Source of the DNA: Pseudomonas sp. FP2335 | GTDB lineage: Bacteria > Pseudomonadota > Gammaproteobacteria > Pseudomonadales > Pseudomonadaceae | Direction: 5' to 3' | Assembly: GCF_030687535.1 (NCBI RefSeq) | Contig: NZ_CP117437.1 | Location: 1,323,501-1,387,500 of the forward strand | Length of the DNA stretch: 64,000 bases | Shown here: positions 29,681 through 37,723 of the stretch, piece by piece | Layout of the letters: every line of letters starts with the position of its first letter | How positions within the stretch are numbered: position 1 is the first letter of the stretch | Position numbers and translations under genes: made by a program | Notes under the pieces: model-generated | What the model saw: only the letters and a program-made list of their open reading frames with translations | Databases searched by the model: none | Told to the model about the DNA's origin: nothing

Positions 29681-30775
29681 ATGAGCGCCGTGAATCGCGC
29701 AGCGGTGGAAGCCGTTCTTCGCCAGTACACCGACCCCTATTTGAACCAGGACCCGATCAGTGCCGGCTGTGTGCGCGCCATCGAGATCGAGGGCGAGCGG
29801 GTGTCGGTCCAGTTGGAACTGGGTTATGCCGCCGGTCTGTTCAAGAACGGCTGGGCGCAGATGCTGCAGATGGCGATCGAAGGCCTGGACGGCGTGAGCT
29901 CGGCCAGGGTCGACATCCAGTGCGTGATTGCACCGCACAAGGCCCAGGCGCAGATTCCGGGCCTGGCCAATGTCAAGAACGTCGTTGCTGTCGCTTCCGG
30001 CAAGGGCGGCGTCGGCAAATCCACCACCGCCGCCAACCTGGCGTTGGCCCTGGCGCGTGAAGGCGCCCGCGTGGGTATTCTCGACGCCGACATCTACGGC
30101 CCGAGCCAAGGCGTGATGTTCGGCATCGCCGAAGGCACCCGACCGAAGGTCAAGGACCAGAAATGGTTTGTGCCGATTGAGTCCCTGGGCGTGGAAGTCA
30201 TGTCCATGGCCTTCCTCACTGACGACAACACGCCGATGGTCTGGCGCGGCCCGATGGTTTCCGGCGCGCTGTTGCAACTGGTAACCCAGACTGCCTGGGG
30301 CGACCTGGATTACCTGGTGATCGACATGCCGCCAGGCACCGGCGACATCCAGCTGACCCTGGCGCAGAAAGTCCCGGTGGCCGGCTCTGTGATCGTCACC
30401 ACGCCCCAGGACCTGGCGCTGCTGGACGCGAAAAAAGGTGTGGAGATGTTCCGCAAGGTCAACATCCCGGTGCTGGGCGTCGTGGAAAACATGGCGGTGC
30501 ACATCTGCTCCAACTGCGGTCACGCCGAGCATCTGTTCGGCGAGGGCGGCGGCGAGAAGCTGGCCACCCAGTACGGGGTCGAGCTGCTGGCCTCGTTGCC
30601 GTTGTCCATGCTGATTCGTGAGCAGGCCGACGGAGGCAAGCCTACCGTTGTCGCCGAGCCTGACAGCCAGATTGCCATGATTTATCAGGAACTGGCCCGC
30701 CACGTAGGCGCGCGGATCGTCCTGCAGGAAGCGGCTTCACCGGCAATGCCGACGATTACCGTCAGCGACGACTAA
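29681..30775 (+). CDS. apbC: Iron-sulfur cluster carrier ATPase ApbC/Mrp
   Basis: A 364-residue P-loop NTPase that carries and delivers [4Fe-4S] clusters. It has an N-terminal MIP18/DUF59 domain (about 1-90), then the deviant Walker A SGKGGVGKST (about 107-116), IDMPPGTGD and the cluster-binding CSNC pair. The start has GGGAG eight bases upstream. It is divergent from metG, as in other Pseudomonas, and followed by a terminator. Confidence 0.95.
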   Translation: MSAVNRAAVEAVLRQYTDPYLNQDPISAGCVRAIEIEGERVSVQLELGYAAGLFKNGWAQMLQMAIEGLDGVSSARVDIQCVIAPHKAQAQIPGLANVKNVVAVASGKGGVGKSTTAANLALALAREGARVGILDADIYGPSQGVMFGIAEGTRPKVKDQKWFVPIESLGVEVMSMAFLTDDNTPMVWRGPMVSGALLQLVTQTAWGDLDYLVIDMPPGTGDIQLTLAQKVPVAGSVIVTTPQDLALLDAKKGVEMFRKVNIPVLGVVENMAVHICSNCGHAEHLFGEGGGEKLATQYGVELLASLPLSMLIREQADGGKPTVVAEPDSQIAMIYQELARHVGARIVLQEAASPAMPTITVSDD

Positions 30776-30789
30776 GCGACGTGAAGGAG

Positions 30790-30817
30790 AAAAGCCTCGA
30801 CGGTGTCGGGGCTTTTT
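30790..30817 (+). terminator. Terminator of apbC
   Basis: AAAGCCTCGA and TCGGGGCTTT pair (one T-G wobble) across a short loop, followed by TTT. Confidence 0.85.
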
Positions 30818-30870
30818 CATGTCTGAAGAGCGCTCAAGGCCTGCCAGTTACGCTTTTACGCAATTGCTCG

Positions 30871-30888
30871 TGTAAGCAATTACTTACT
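30871..30888 (+). promoter_or_regulatory. GacA upstream activating sequence of rsmZ
   Basis: TGTAAG-CAATTA-CTTACT matches the TGTAAG-N6-CTTACA element bound by the response regulator GacA at all but the last base. It stands about 190 bp upstream of the rsmZ start, the usual distance. An AT-rich stretch at 30955-30980 between the two could bind IHF. Confidence 0.85.
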
Positions 30889-31024
30889 TTCTCGTAAGTG
30901 TTTGGTTTTTTTAGCCGCCATGGGCGTCTCGATACACTCGGGTTGTTTTCTATCCTATTGAATAATAACAATTATTTACTTTTGTTCTGAGGCGCAAATC
31001 TCTCGGCCGGCGGCTGGGTTGCCG

Positions 31025-31052
31025 TTGAACTTCCTTTGGAACTCTTTAAGAT
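31025..31052 (+). promoter_or_regulatory. rsmZ core promoter
   Basis: TTGAAC (31025-31030) and TAAGAT (31047-31052) are separated by 16 bp, and the RNA would start about 31060. The match to the sigma70 -35 box is partial, as expected for a promoter that needs GacA. Confidence 0.6.
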
Positions 31053-31060
31053 CGGCCCCG

Positions 31061-31193
31061 TGTCCACGGATTGACACAGCCATCAAGGAACGATGGTTTG
31101 AAGGAACGTCGCAGGATGCGATTCATCAGGATGATGAAAAGGAATACAGGGACTAGGGAAAAAATGTGGGCGGGTCATACCGCCCCTTTTTTT
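31061..31193 (+). ncRNA. rsmZ: Regulatory RNA RsmZ
   Basis: An RNA of about 130 nt that binds and sequesters RsmA/RsmE and so frees target mRNAs under GacS/GacA control. It carries seven GGA or GGGA motifs, several in hairpin loops: CATC-AAGGAAC-GATG, CGC-AGGAT-GCG and TTCATC-AGGA-TGATGAA. It ends in a GGGCGG/CCGCCC terminator with seven T. The sequence and the position next to fdxA match Pseudomonas rsmZ. In relatives the other neighbour is rpoS; here it is apbC. Confidence 0.93.
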
Positions 31194-31228
31194 GCCTGTA
31201 GAAAAGTGAACCCTAGCCTGCAAAACGC

Positions 31229-31253
31229 AAAAAAGGCCCTTGAGGGCCTTTTA
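31229..31253 (-). terminator. Terminator of fdxA
   Basis: AAAAGGCCCT and AGGGCCTTTT form a near-perfect hairpin 16 bases past the fdxA stop, with six T on the minus strand. It faces the rsmZ terminator and could act both ways. Confidence 0.88.
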
Positions 31254-31269
31254 AGTCGTAGCAAACCGA

Positions 31270-31593
31270 TCAGCGAATCAGATCGGCGATCTTGCCGGGC
31301 TTGCCATCCCATTCAGCTGCATCTGGCAGCGAATCTTTCTTCTCGGTGATATTTGGCCAGATTTCCGCCAGCTCGACGTTGAGCTGAATGAACTGTTCCA
31401 TACCTGCCGGGACTTCGTCCTCGGAGAAAATTGCGACGGCCGGGCATTCCGGTTCACACAGGGCGCAGTCAATGCACTCGTCCGGGTGGATGACCAGGAA
31501 GTTCGGGCCTTCGTAGAAGCAGTCCACCGGACATACTTCCACGCAGTCGGTGTACTTGCACTTGATGCAGTTGTCGGTGACGACGAAGGTCAT
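31270..31593 (-). CDS. fdxA: Seven-iron ferredoxin FdxA
   Basis: A 107-residue 7Fe ferredoxin that carries electrons in the cytoplasm. Ligands for the [3Fe-4S] cluster are C9, C17 and C50, and for the [4Fe-4S] cluster C21, C40, C43 and C46. The rest is the acidic C-terminal extension of Azotobacter-type FdI. It has a GGAGAG ribosome site. It lies between rsmZ and mutS, the usual Pseudomonas order. Confidence 0.96.
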   Translation of the reverse strand: MTFVVTDNCIKCKYTDCVEVCPVDCFYEGPNFLVIHPDECIDCALCEPECPAVAIFSEDEVPAGMEQFIQLNVELAEIWPNITEKKDSLPDAAEWDGKPGKIADLIR

Positions 31594-31735
31594 TTCTAAT
31601 TCTCTCCTCAGGCGGCGGCGGCGAAACCCTTTGTGGCAGGGCTCGCGAGGTTCGGGAGTGGTAGTCTGCGGACCAGGCTAAGAGCCCGCAGCATCCCAAA
31701 CCGCGCGAGAGTCTACCAGCTTGCAAGCCTCAGCG

Positions 31736-34327
31736 TTATATCCGAGTCTTCAGTGCATATAACATTTCGAGCGCTTTTCGCGGCGTCAAGTCATCCAGGT
31801 CAAGCTTTGCCAATTCATCCAGCACCGGGTGAGGCAGGCTGGCGAACATATCGCTCTGGTGCGGCGCGGCGTTTTTGCTCGTGGCTTTGGCGGGGCTGGC
31901 GACCACGTTTTCATGGGGCAGCGCCGTGGTTTCCAAGCGACTGAGGTGCTCGCGGGCGCGGCTGATCACGATGTTCGGTACGCCGGCCAGTTGCGCCACG
32001 GCTAGGCCGTAGCTCTGGCTCGCCGGCCCTGGCAGCACGTGGTGCAGGAACACGATGCGCTCGTTGTGCTCGGTCGCGTTGAGGTGCACGTTGGCCACCA
32101 GCGGCTCGCTTTCCGGCAATACGGTCAGTTCGAAGTAGTGGGTGGCGAACAATGTATAGGCGCGCAGATGCGCGAGGCGCTCGGCTGCCGCCCAGGCCAG
32201 GGACAGGCCGTCGAAGGTGCTGGTGCCACGACCGACTTCGTCCATCAGCACCAGGCTGCGTTCGGTGGCGTTGTGCAGGATGTTGGCGGTTTCGCTCATT
32301 TCCACCATGAAGGTCGAACGGCCACCGGCCAGGTCATCGCTGGAGCCGATCCGGGTGAAGATGCGGTCCACCAGGGACAGCTCGCAACTGGCCGCCGGCA
32401 CAAAGCTGCCGATATGCGCCAACAGCACGATCAACGCGGTCTGACGCATGTAGGTGGATTTACCGCCCATGTTCGGACCGGTGATTACCAGCATGCGGGT
32501 GTCGTCGTCGAGCGACAGGTCGTTGGCGACGAACGGTGTCGTCAGCACTTGCTCTACCACCGGGTGGCGGCCCTGCACGATGCGCATGCACGGCTCGCTG
32601 ACAAAACGCGGGCAGTTCAGGTCAAGGTTCAGCGCACGTTCGGCGAGGTTGCTCAACACATCCAGCTCGGCCAGGGCGGCGGCGGTGTCTTGCAGTGGTG
32701 CCAATTGGCTGATCAAGTCCTCAAGCAAGGCTTCATACAGCATCTTTTCCCGAGCCAGTGCACGGCTCTTGGCCGACAGCGCCTTGTCTTCGAACTCTTT
32801 GAGCTCCGGAGTGATAAAGCGCTCGGCGCCCTTGAGGGTCTGGCGACGTTGATAGTCGATAGGCGCCGACTCGGCCTGCTTGCTCGGCAACTCAATAAAG
32901 TAGCCGTGCACACGGTTGTAGCCGACCTTCAAGTTGGCCAGGCCGGTACGCGCTTTTTCGCGGGCTTCCAGGTCAATCAGGAACTGCCCGGCGTTTTCAC
33001 TCAAGGCTTGCAGCTCGTCCAGCTCGCTGTCGTAACCGGTCTTCAGCACACCGCCGTCACGAATGATCGCTGGCGGGTTGTCGATGATGGCTTTTTCCAG
33101 CAGCGCCGCCAGTTCCGGGTAGGTGCTGGTGGTCACGGCCAGCTGTTGCAGGTGCGGCGTGTCCAGATCGGTCATCGCGGCCTGCAATTGCGGCAGTGCA
33201 CCCAGGGCATCGCGCAGGCGCGCCAAATCACGGGGGCGCGCATTGCGCAGGCCGATCCGCGCCAGGATGCGTTCGATGTCGCCGATTTCCTTGAGCTGCG
33301 GCTGCAGCTTTTCAAAGCGATAGCCGTCCAGCAGGCAAGTAATGGACGACTGACGCGCCTGCAGCACGCTCAAATCCCGCAGCGGGCGGTTCAACCAGCG
33401 GGTCAGCAAGCGGCTGCCCATGGCGGTCTGGCAACGGTCGACCACCGATTGCAGGGTGTTATCGCGCCCGCCGGCCAGGTTGGTGTCCAACTCCAGGTTG
33501 CGACGGCTGGCGCCATCGAGCACCACGGTATCGTCCAGGCGCTCATGGCGCAGGCTGCGCAAGTGCGGCAGGGCGGTGCGCTGGGTTTCCTTGGCGTAGC
33601 TGAGCAGGCAACCGGCAGCGCCAATGGCCAGGGTCAGGGTTTCGCAGCCGAACCCCTTCAAGTCTTGCACGGAAAACTGCTGGCACAGACTTTTCAGCGC
33701 CGAATCACGCTCGAAATCCCACGGTGCACGACGCTTGGCCCCACGACGCTTTTCCGCCGGCAAATCCTTCGGCCAGTCATCCGGGATCAACAACTCCACC
33801 GGATTGATACGCTCCAGTTCTGCCAGCAGGTTCTCCCAGCCCTTGATTTCCAGCACGCTGAAGTTACCGCTGGTGATGTCCAGCACCGACAGGCCGAACA
33901 AACGCTCATCGCCCAACACCGCCGCAATCAGGTTGTCGCGACGCTCATCCAGCAGCGCCTCATCACTCACCGTCCCCGGCGTAATAATGCGCACCACCTG
34001 ACGCTCCACCGGCCCTTTGCTGGTGGCTGGGTCGCCGATCTGCTCACAGATCACCACCGATTCGCCCAACTTCACCAGCTTGACCAGATAACCTTCCAAC
34101 GAATGGTAAGGAATCCCACACATCGGAATCGACTGCCCAGCCGATTGCCCACGGGCAGTCAGGGTGATGTCCAACAGCTTGGCGGCCTTCTTCGCATCTT
34201 CATAGAAGATCTCGTAGAAGTCGCCCATGCGGTAGAACATGAGCTGATCAGGGTGCTGGTTTTTGAGTCGCCAGTACTGCTGCATCATCGGGGTGTGGGA
34301 GGACAGGTCGGAAGTGTTTTTACTCAT
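31736..34327 (-). CDS. mutS: DNA mismatch repair protein MutS
   Basis: An 863-residue ATPase that recognises mispairs and recruits MutL. It has the mismatch-contacting [11 protein letters not shown] near the N-terminus (about 31-41), connector and lever domains, Walker [14 protein letters not shown], the ABC-type [12 protein letters not shown] and the C-terminal dimerisation tail ([14 protein letters not shown]). Length is normal, so the tailocin insertion upstream has not disturbed it. Confidence 0.98.
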   Translation of the reverse strand: MSKNTSDLSSHTPMMQQYWRLKNQHPDQLMFYRMGDFYEIFYEDAKKAAKLLDITLTARGQSAGQSIPMCGIPYHSLEGYLVKLVKLGESVVICEQIGDPATSKGPVERQVVRIITPGTVSDEALLDERRDNLIAAVLGDERLFGLSVLDITSGNFSVLEIKGWENLLAELERINPVELLIPDDWPKDLPAEKRRGAKRRAPWDFERDSALKSLCQQFSVQDLKGFGCETLTLAIGAAGCLLSYAKETQRTALPHLRSLRHERLDDTVVLDGASRRNLELDTNLAGGRDNTLQSVVDRCQTAMGSRLLTRWLNRPLRDLSVLQARQSSITCLLDGYRFEKLQPQLKEIGDIERILARIGLRNARPRDLARLRDALGALPQLQAAMTDLDTPHLQQLAVTTSTYPELAALLEKAIIDNPPAIIRDGGVLKTGYDSELDELQALSENAGQFLIDLEAREKARTGLANLKVGYNRVHGYFIELPSKQAESAPIDYQRRQTLKGAERFITPELKEFEDKALSAKSRALAREKMLYEALLEDLISQLAPLQDTAAALAELDVLSNLAERALNLDLNCPRFVSEPCMRIVQGRHPVVEQVLTTPFVANDLSLDDDTRMLVITGPNMGGKSTYMRQTALIVLLAHIGSFVPAASCELSLVDRIFTRIGSSDDLAGGRSTFMVEMSETANILHNATERSLVLMDEVGRGTSTFDGLSLAWAAAERLAHLRAYTLFATHYFELTVLPESEPLVANVHLNATEHNERIVFLHHVLPGPASQSYGLAVAQLAGVPNIVISRAREHLSRLETTALPHENVVASPAKATSKNAAPHQSDMFASLPHPVLDELAKLDLDDLTPRKALEMLYALKTRI

Positions 34328-34462
34328 TGGATAGTAGGCAAATTCGTTGAAATGAGTGGGGCAAAGGGGGCGCTCGGCCCTGCTGATTTTGCAATGGCGG
34401 CAAGGTTAACACGCGAGGTCGGGGCTTCGTAGCGGTACGTCCGGGGTAACCGTTGACTCAAT

Positions 34463-34488
34463 AAAAAGCCCGGCGCAGGGCCGGGCTT
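34463..34488 (-). terminator. Terminator of the small gene at the left tailocin edge
   Basis: AAGCCCGGC and GCCGGGCTT pair perfectly; five T follow on the minus strand. It separates the small minus-strand gene from mutS. Confidence 0.85.
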
Positions 34489-34513
34489 CGGGAAGTCGTT
34501 GGCATGTAGGTAG

Positions 34514-34702
34514 TCAGGCTCGTTTCGTCTCAGCCTTCATCATCACGAGGTTCTGTTGCTTGGTCGCCTCGGTGAGCACTTCACGGTAAACACGCTTTTT
34601 CTGATCGGATTTTGCATCACGAATAAAGTCGGCAAAAGAGCTTTTCACCCGTTGGGACAGGCCTAGCTTGATCGAAAGAACCTCAGTCTCAGCAGGAGTC
34701 AT
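34514..34702 (-). CDS. Small hypothetical protein, divergent to the tailocin repressor
   Basis: 62 residues if started at the ATG at 34702, or 98 from a GTG at 34810. It is charged and mostly helical by eye (QRVKSSFADFIRDAKSDQKKR, EATKQQNLVMMKAETKR). No family recognised. It has its own terminator and faces away from the repressor gene across a roughly 190-bp shared control region, so it may be a tailocin-associated regulator or accessory factor. The short start is preferred because the long one has no ribosome site and would run into the repressor promoter. Confidence 0.55.
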   Translation of the reverse strand: MTPAETEVLSIKLGLSQRVKSSFADFIRDAKSDQKKRVYREVLTEATKQQNLVMMKAETKRA

Positions 34703-34838
34703 GCTGCCGTCCACGGGATGCGCTGCCTGTTCCAGCAACCGGCCCTCATCTTCAGCGATATGCGCAAGGCTATTACACGATTCATACCGCCCTACTGGTC
34801 GCAACTTCACCTAATACATATCTATCGACGCACACAAT

Positions 34839-34852
34839 ATGCAAATTTGCAT
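34839..34852. promoter_or_regulatory. Repressor operator at the prtR promoter
   Basis: ATGCAAATTTGCAT is a perfect 14-bp palindrome of form ATGCA-N4-TGCAT, 37 bp upstream of the repressor start. The same form recurs twice upstream of the tailocin operon (35742-35755 and 35765-35778). A looser inverted repeat GCGTT-N7-AACGC (34884-34900) covers the start codon. This points to autoregulation by the repressor. Confidence 0.7.
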
Positions 34853-34888
34853 TTGCCAACCCCCAAAACCCCCTTCATTATTCGCGTT

Positions 34889-35623
34889 ATGCAAAAACGC
34901 AACGTTTCTATCGTCTTACGAGAACTGCTGGACCGCGACCGGATCTCCCCCACGGAGCTTCACCGGCGCACTGGCGTACCTCAATCCACGCTGTCGCGGA
35001 TCCTCAACGGCAAGATCGTTGATCCGTCGGACAAACACATCTCGCGCATCGCCGAGTACTTCCGCATCAGCACCGACCAACTGCGCGGGCGCGTGGCGGT
35101 GGGTGTCTTGCGCGAAGACGCGCGCGGCCCGACGCATTCGGAACTCAAGGACATAAGCCTTTGGGACGACGACACCCCCGTGAATGACGACGAGGTGTCG
35201 ATCCCCTTTCTACGCGAGGTTGAGTTGGCTGCTGGATCAGGAAGATTCGTCATCGAAGAAAGCGAAAAGGCCAGCCTGCGATTCGGCAAACGTAGCCTGC
35301 GGCACAACGGGGTGCAGTTTGACCAGGCCAAGTGTGTGACCGTGCGCGGCAACAGCATGTTGCCGGTGCTGCGGGATGGGGCGACGGTCGGGGTAAATGC
35401 GGGCAAGAGTGGGATTGGTGACATCGTTGATGGCGACTTGTATGCCATCAATCACAATGGCCAACTTCGCGTCAAACAGCTCTATCGCCTGCCTTCCGGG
35501 ATTCGCCTGCGCAGTTTCAACCGTGATGAGCATCCGGATGAGGACTACAGCTTCCAGGACATCCAGGATGAACAGATCAGCATCCTTGGTCATGTGTTCT
35601 GGTGGGGCATGTACGCCCGCTGA
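34889..35623 (+). CDS. prtR: PrtR-type self-cleaving repressor of the tailocin
   Basis: A 244-residue CI/LexA-class repressor. The N-terminal HTH (about 18-65) includes TGVPQSTLSRILNGK. The C-terminal S24 peptidase has the cleavage bond A115-G116 in ELAAGSG, nucleophile Ser156 in RGNSMLP and general base Lys196 in RVKQL. RecA bound to single-stranded DNA should trigger self-cleavage, which would switch on the tailocin after DNA damage. The conserved start MQKRNVS at 34889 is used; the frame is open to 34718. No prtN activator gene is seen nearby, unlike P. aeruginosa R-pyocins. Confidence 0.88.
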   Translation: MQKRNVSIVLRELLDRDRISPTELHRRTGVPQSTLSRILNGKIVDPSDKHISRIAEYFRISTDQLRGRVAVGVLREDARGPTHSELKDISLWDDDTPVNDDEVSIPFLREVELAAGSGRFVIEESEKASLRFGKRSLRHNGVQFDQAKCVTVRGNSMLPVLRDGATVGVNAGKSGIGDIVDGDLYAINHNGQLRVKQLYRLPSGIRLRSFNRDEHPDEDYSFQDIQDEQISILGHVFWWGMYAR

Positions 35624-35640
35624 CCTCCTTGCGTAAGACA

Positions 35641-35668
35641 AAACCCGCCGTCGTGCGGGTTTTTTTTC
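35641..35668 (+). terminator. Terminator of prtR
   Basis: ACCCGC and GCGGGT pair with flanking A and T runs, and eight T follow. It isolates the tailocin promoter from repressor transcription. Confidence 0.9.
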
Positions 35669-35718
35669 GCTTGGCAAAAGTCACCTAACCCTTTGCCTGT
35701 AAGGCCTCTAATGCGCCA

Positions 35719-35783
35719 GTGCATGTCTGCGCTGAAAATAAATGCATTAGTGCATTGACTGTATATGCATACATGCATATTCT
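35719..35783 (+). promoter_or_regulatory. Tailocin operon promoter with a three-site operator array
   Basis: Two exact ATGCA-N4-TGCAT palindromes (35742-35755, 35765-35778) and a weaker copy GTGCA-TGTC-TGCGC (35719-35732) have centres exactly 23 bp apart. A sigma70 promoter is interlaced with them: TTGACT (35755-35760), 17 bp, TATTCT (35778-35783), so the third site fills the spacer between -35 and -10. The RNA would start near 35790. PrtR bound here would block RNA polymerase directly. The stretch 35759-35774 (CTGTATATGCATACAT) also resembles a LexA box. Confidence 0.7.
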
Positions 35784-35789
35784 TCATCT

Positions 35790-36145
35790 CAAGCCAGCCA
35801 ACAAGGCCTGGTGGAGGCGGCAAGGATGCTGCCAGTCAAGACAAGGAAGGCACGCAACATCGGCAAGGACGCCATCCGAGCGATGGCAAGGACGCCAGGT
35901 AACACCGGCAAGGATGCCGACGCTCTTTAGTTTCAAGGCAATACAAGAACAGGCAGCGATGAACCGGCCTTGACGGTTCAGAGGGTTGGCAACTGACCCG
36001 GGTGTGCAGCGTAAAGCACCAGAAGCAGTTATCCGGCGGACAGGGATCGTGGTCGGAAAAACATTCAGGAAAGAACCGTATTGCGCCAGTAGCGCCGAAG
36101 GTTCGTGGAAATCATTACTGAAAAGCCTGGGCGACCGGGCTTTTT
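35790..36145 (+). ncRNA. Candidate leader RNA or sRNA with RsmA-type AAGGA hairpins
   Basis: A predicted transcript of about 355 nt from the tailocin promoter to an intrinsic terminator, upstream of the holin gene. Five AAGGA motifs recur at 21-23-nt intervals (35822, 35843, 35865, 35888, 35910). Four sit as six-base loops AAGGAY closed by GGC/GCC stems: 35816-35833 (6-bp stem), 35862-35873 (3 bp), 35884-35897 (4 bp) and 35906-35919 (4 bp). More GGA motifs follow near 36048-36068. GGA in a hexaloop is the RsmA/CsrA recognition form, as in RsmZ. A 34-codon frame (35826-35930) exists, but the repeats fall in different frames, which favours an RNA role. Confidence 0.5.
36121..36145 (+). terminator. 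Intrinsic terminator inside the tailocin leader
   Basis: AAAAGCCTGG and CCGGGCTTTT form a 10-bp stem (one T-G wobble) with a GCGA loop and a T-run. It lies 74 bp before the holin start and no promoter is evident between them, so the operon must be reached by readthrough or antitermination. Confidence 0.75.
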
Positions 36146-36218
36146 GGAATGCCTGCCCACACACGGAAGTACCCACACACCGGCACGTTGCCGGCATTGC
36201 TCAGCCAGGAGGCGTGAC

Positions 36219-36563
36219 ATGACAAACGAGCAGCAAGCGTTAGCGGAAATGCCAATCTGGCTGGTGATTGTACTGGCCTTGATCGGCGGAGTCAGCGGCG
36301 AAATGTGGCGCGCTGACAAGGACGGCGCCCGCGGCTGGTCGCTGGTACGGCGCCTGGCCCTGCGATCCGGGGCGTGCATGGTCTGCGGGGTTTCGGCATT
36401 GATGCTGTCGTACGCCGCCGGCCTGTCGGTCTGGACCGCCGGCGCCATTGGTTGCCTGACCGCCATGGCCGGTGCGGACGTCGCCATCGGTCTTTATGAA
36501 CGTTGGGCGGCCAAGCGTATCGGGGTCGACGAAACCCCGCCCTCCCGCCCGGATCAGCAATAA
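36219..36563 (+). CDS. hol: Tailocin holin
   Basis: A 114-residue inner-membrane protein with about three hydrophobic segments (residues 12-29, 47-67, 71-91) and a charged C-terminus ending PPSRPDQQ. This fits the LydA-like holin family that opens R-pyocin cells with the endolysin. The ATG at 36219 has AGGAGG seven bases upstream, the best ribosome site of the cluster. First protein gene after the leader, the same place as in the P. aeruginosa R-pyocin cluster; the endolysin is at the far end. Confidence 0.82.
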   Translation: MTNEQQALAEMPIWLVIVLALIGGVSGEMWRADKDGARGWSLVRRLALRSGACMVCGVSALMLSYAAGLSVWTAGAIGCLTAMAGADVAIGLYERWAAKRIGVDETPPSRPDQQ

Positions 36564-36583
36564 CCGCCGCAAGGACGCAAAAA

Positions 36584-37099
36584 ATGACTCTCATCGAAAA
36601 AGTCTCCCAACTGCCTATGGCGATTGAGGCGGCGCTGAAGAGCGCTTTCCCGCAATTGCATGTAGGTAATCACCACGACTTCACGGGGCCCGGCGACACG
36701 ACTGGTGTACTGATCAGCATGGAACGCAACGGGCCTGGCGTTCGCTCTCTTGAAGGGCGCAAGGCTCATGCGTTGTCGCTTTCACTCAAAGCCATGGTCG
36801 CCAGCGAGTCTGCTCCTTTTGAAGCGTGTGACCTGGCCAGCCAACTGATGGACCTGGCCCTGGATAACCGCTGGGGTTTGCCACCGGACCAGTGCGACTT
36901 GCCTACTGCTATCGTCGCGGCGCCTGCCGCGCCGAGTGGTGGGGATACGGACTACGACACCTGGACCGTGTCCTTCAGCCAAACCCTCTACCTTGGCCCA
37001 TCCCTCGTCGAAGATCCCACAGGCAAACCGTTGTTTGCCCGCACTTGGGAAGTATTCGACATCAACGATCCGGACCAATATCGCCCACTCCAGGAGTAA
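36584..37099 (+). CDS. Conserved tailocin protein of unknown role
   Basis: 171 residues between holin and spike, the same slot as PA0615 in R-pyocins. It has an alpha/beta look with SQLPMAIEAALKSAFPQLHV at the N-terminus and DYDTWTVSFSQTLYLG near the C-terminus, which recalls small tail-terminator or tail-completion proteins. The ATG at 36584 follows AAGGACGCAAAA. No catalytic motif seen. The role in tail completion is only an inference from position. Confidence 0.6.
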   Translation: MTLIEKVSQLPMAIEAALKSAFPQLHVGNHHDFTGPGDTTGVLISMERNGPGVRSLEGRKAHALSLSLKAMVASESAPFEACDLASQLMDLALDNRWGLPPDQCDLPTAIVAAPAAPSGGDTDYDTWTVSFSQTLYLGPSLVEDPTGKPLFARTWEVFDINDPDQYRPLQE

Positions 37100-37102
37100 T
37101 CC

Positions 37103-37714
37103 ATGTTTGACGCATTACTGCGCATGCAACTCGGGCCGATTGTCGAGCGCCTGGTGGAAATGGAAGCCCAGCTCGAAGACCTGTATCGGCGTGCGGAAAG
37201 TTACTGCCGGATTGGTGTGTGCCAGGAGGTCGACGCGGCGAGCAACACCTGCAAGGTCAGTCATGGGGACCTGCTCAGCCCGGCCATCCGCTTTTTCAAC
37301 CCCAGCGCCGGTGCACAGAGCGAGACCCGCATTCCCTCGGTCGGTGAGCAATGCCTGTTGCTGAACTACGGCGGTGGGGAAGGAGGGGCGCAGTCTGTGG
37401 CCTTGTTCGGACTCAACAGTAGTCTGTTTCCGCCAGTCTCCAGCGTGGCCTCGCTGACCCGGCGTCGTTATCAGGACGGCACTCAAAGTGACTATGACGA
37501 TGCCAGCCACACGTTCACCTGGAGCAACGGGCCGACCAGCGTCAGCGGTTCCCGCGAGCAGCTGAACGTCAGCCTCGGCGCCGCCATGCTGGCGCTGACA
37601 AAGGACAGCATCACCCTGCAACTCGGCGCCACCGGCTTGTTGCTGGATGCCGCCGGCGTGCACTTGAGCGGCCCGTTGGTGGATCACCAAGGCCGCGTGA
37701 TCAGCAGCGCATAA
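37103..37714 (+). CDS. Baseplate assembly protein V (central spike)
   Basis: A 203-residue P2 gpV-like protein forming the central spike under the tail tube that pierces the target outer membrane. It has an N-terminal OB-fold-type region (CRIGVCQEVDAASNTCKVSHGD; GEQCLLLNYGGGEGGAQSVALFGL) and a C-terminal beta-helix with short repeats (LNVSLGAAMLALTKDSITLQ, GATGLLLDAAGVHLSG). No HxH tip motif is seen. Starts three bases after the previous gene. Confidence 0.85.
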   Translation: MFDALLRMQLGPIVERLVEMEAQLEDLYRRAESYCRIGVCQEVDAASNTCKVSHGDLLSPAIRFFNPSAGAQSETRIPSVGEQCLLLNYGGGEGGAQSVALFGLNSSLFPPVSSVASLTRRRYQDGTQSDYDDASHTFTWSNGPTSVSGSREQLNVSLGAAMLALTKDSITLQLGATGLLLDAAGVHLSGPLVDHQGRVISSA

Positions 37715-37723
37715 GGACTTGCC

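Noticed and set aside
35759..35774. LexA-like box CTGTATATGCATACAT at the tailocin promoter
   Set aside because: Lacks the final CAG and lies within the repressor palindrome array, which explains it better; SOS control through repressor self-cleavage is enough.
35816..35919. Possible CRISPR-like array (repeats every ~22 nt)
   Set aside because: Repeat cores are only about 12 nt with ~10-nt gaps and no cas genes; the hairpin-loop geometry fits RNA binding sites instead.
35826..35930. 34-codon frame across the AAGGA repeats
   Set aside because: The repeated unit falls in more than one reading frame, so selection appears to act on RNA; no clear ribosome site. A leader peptide is not fully excluded.
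35719..35973. 84-codon frame covering the tailocin promoter and leader
   Set aside because: It reads through the operator array and promoter and resembles no protein.
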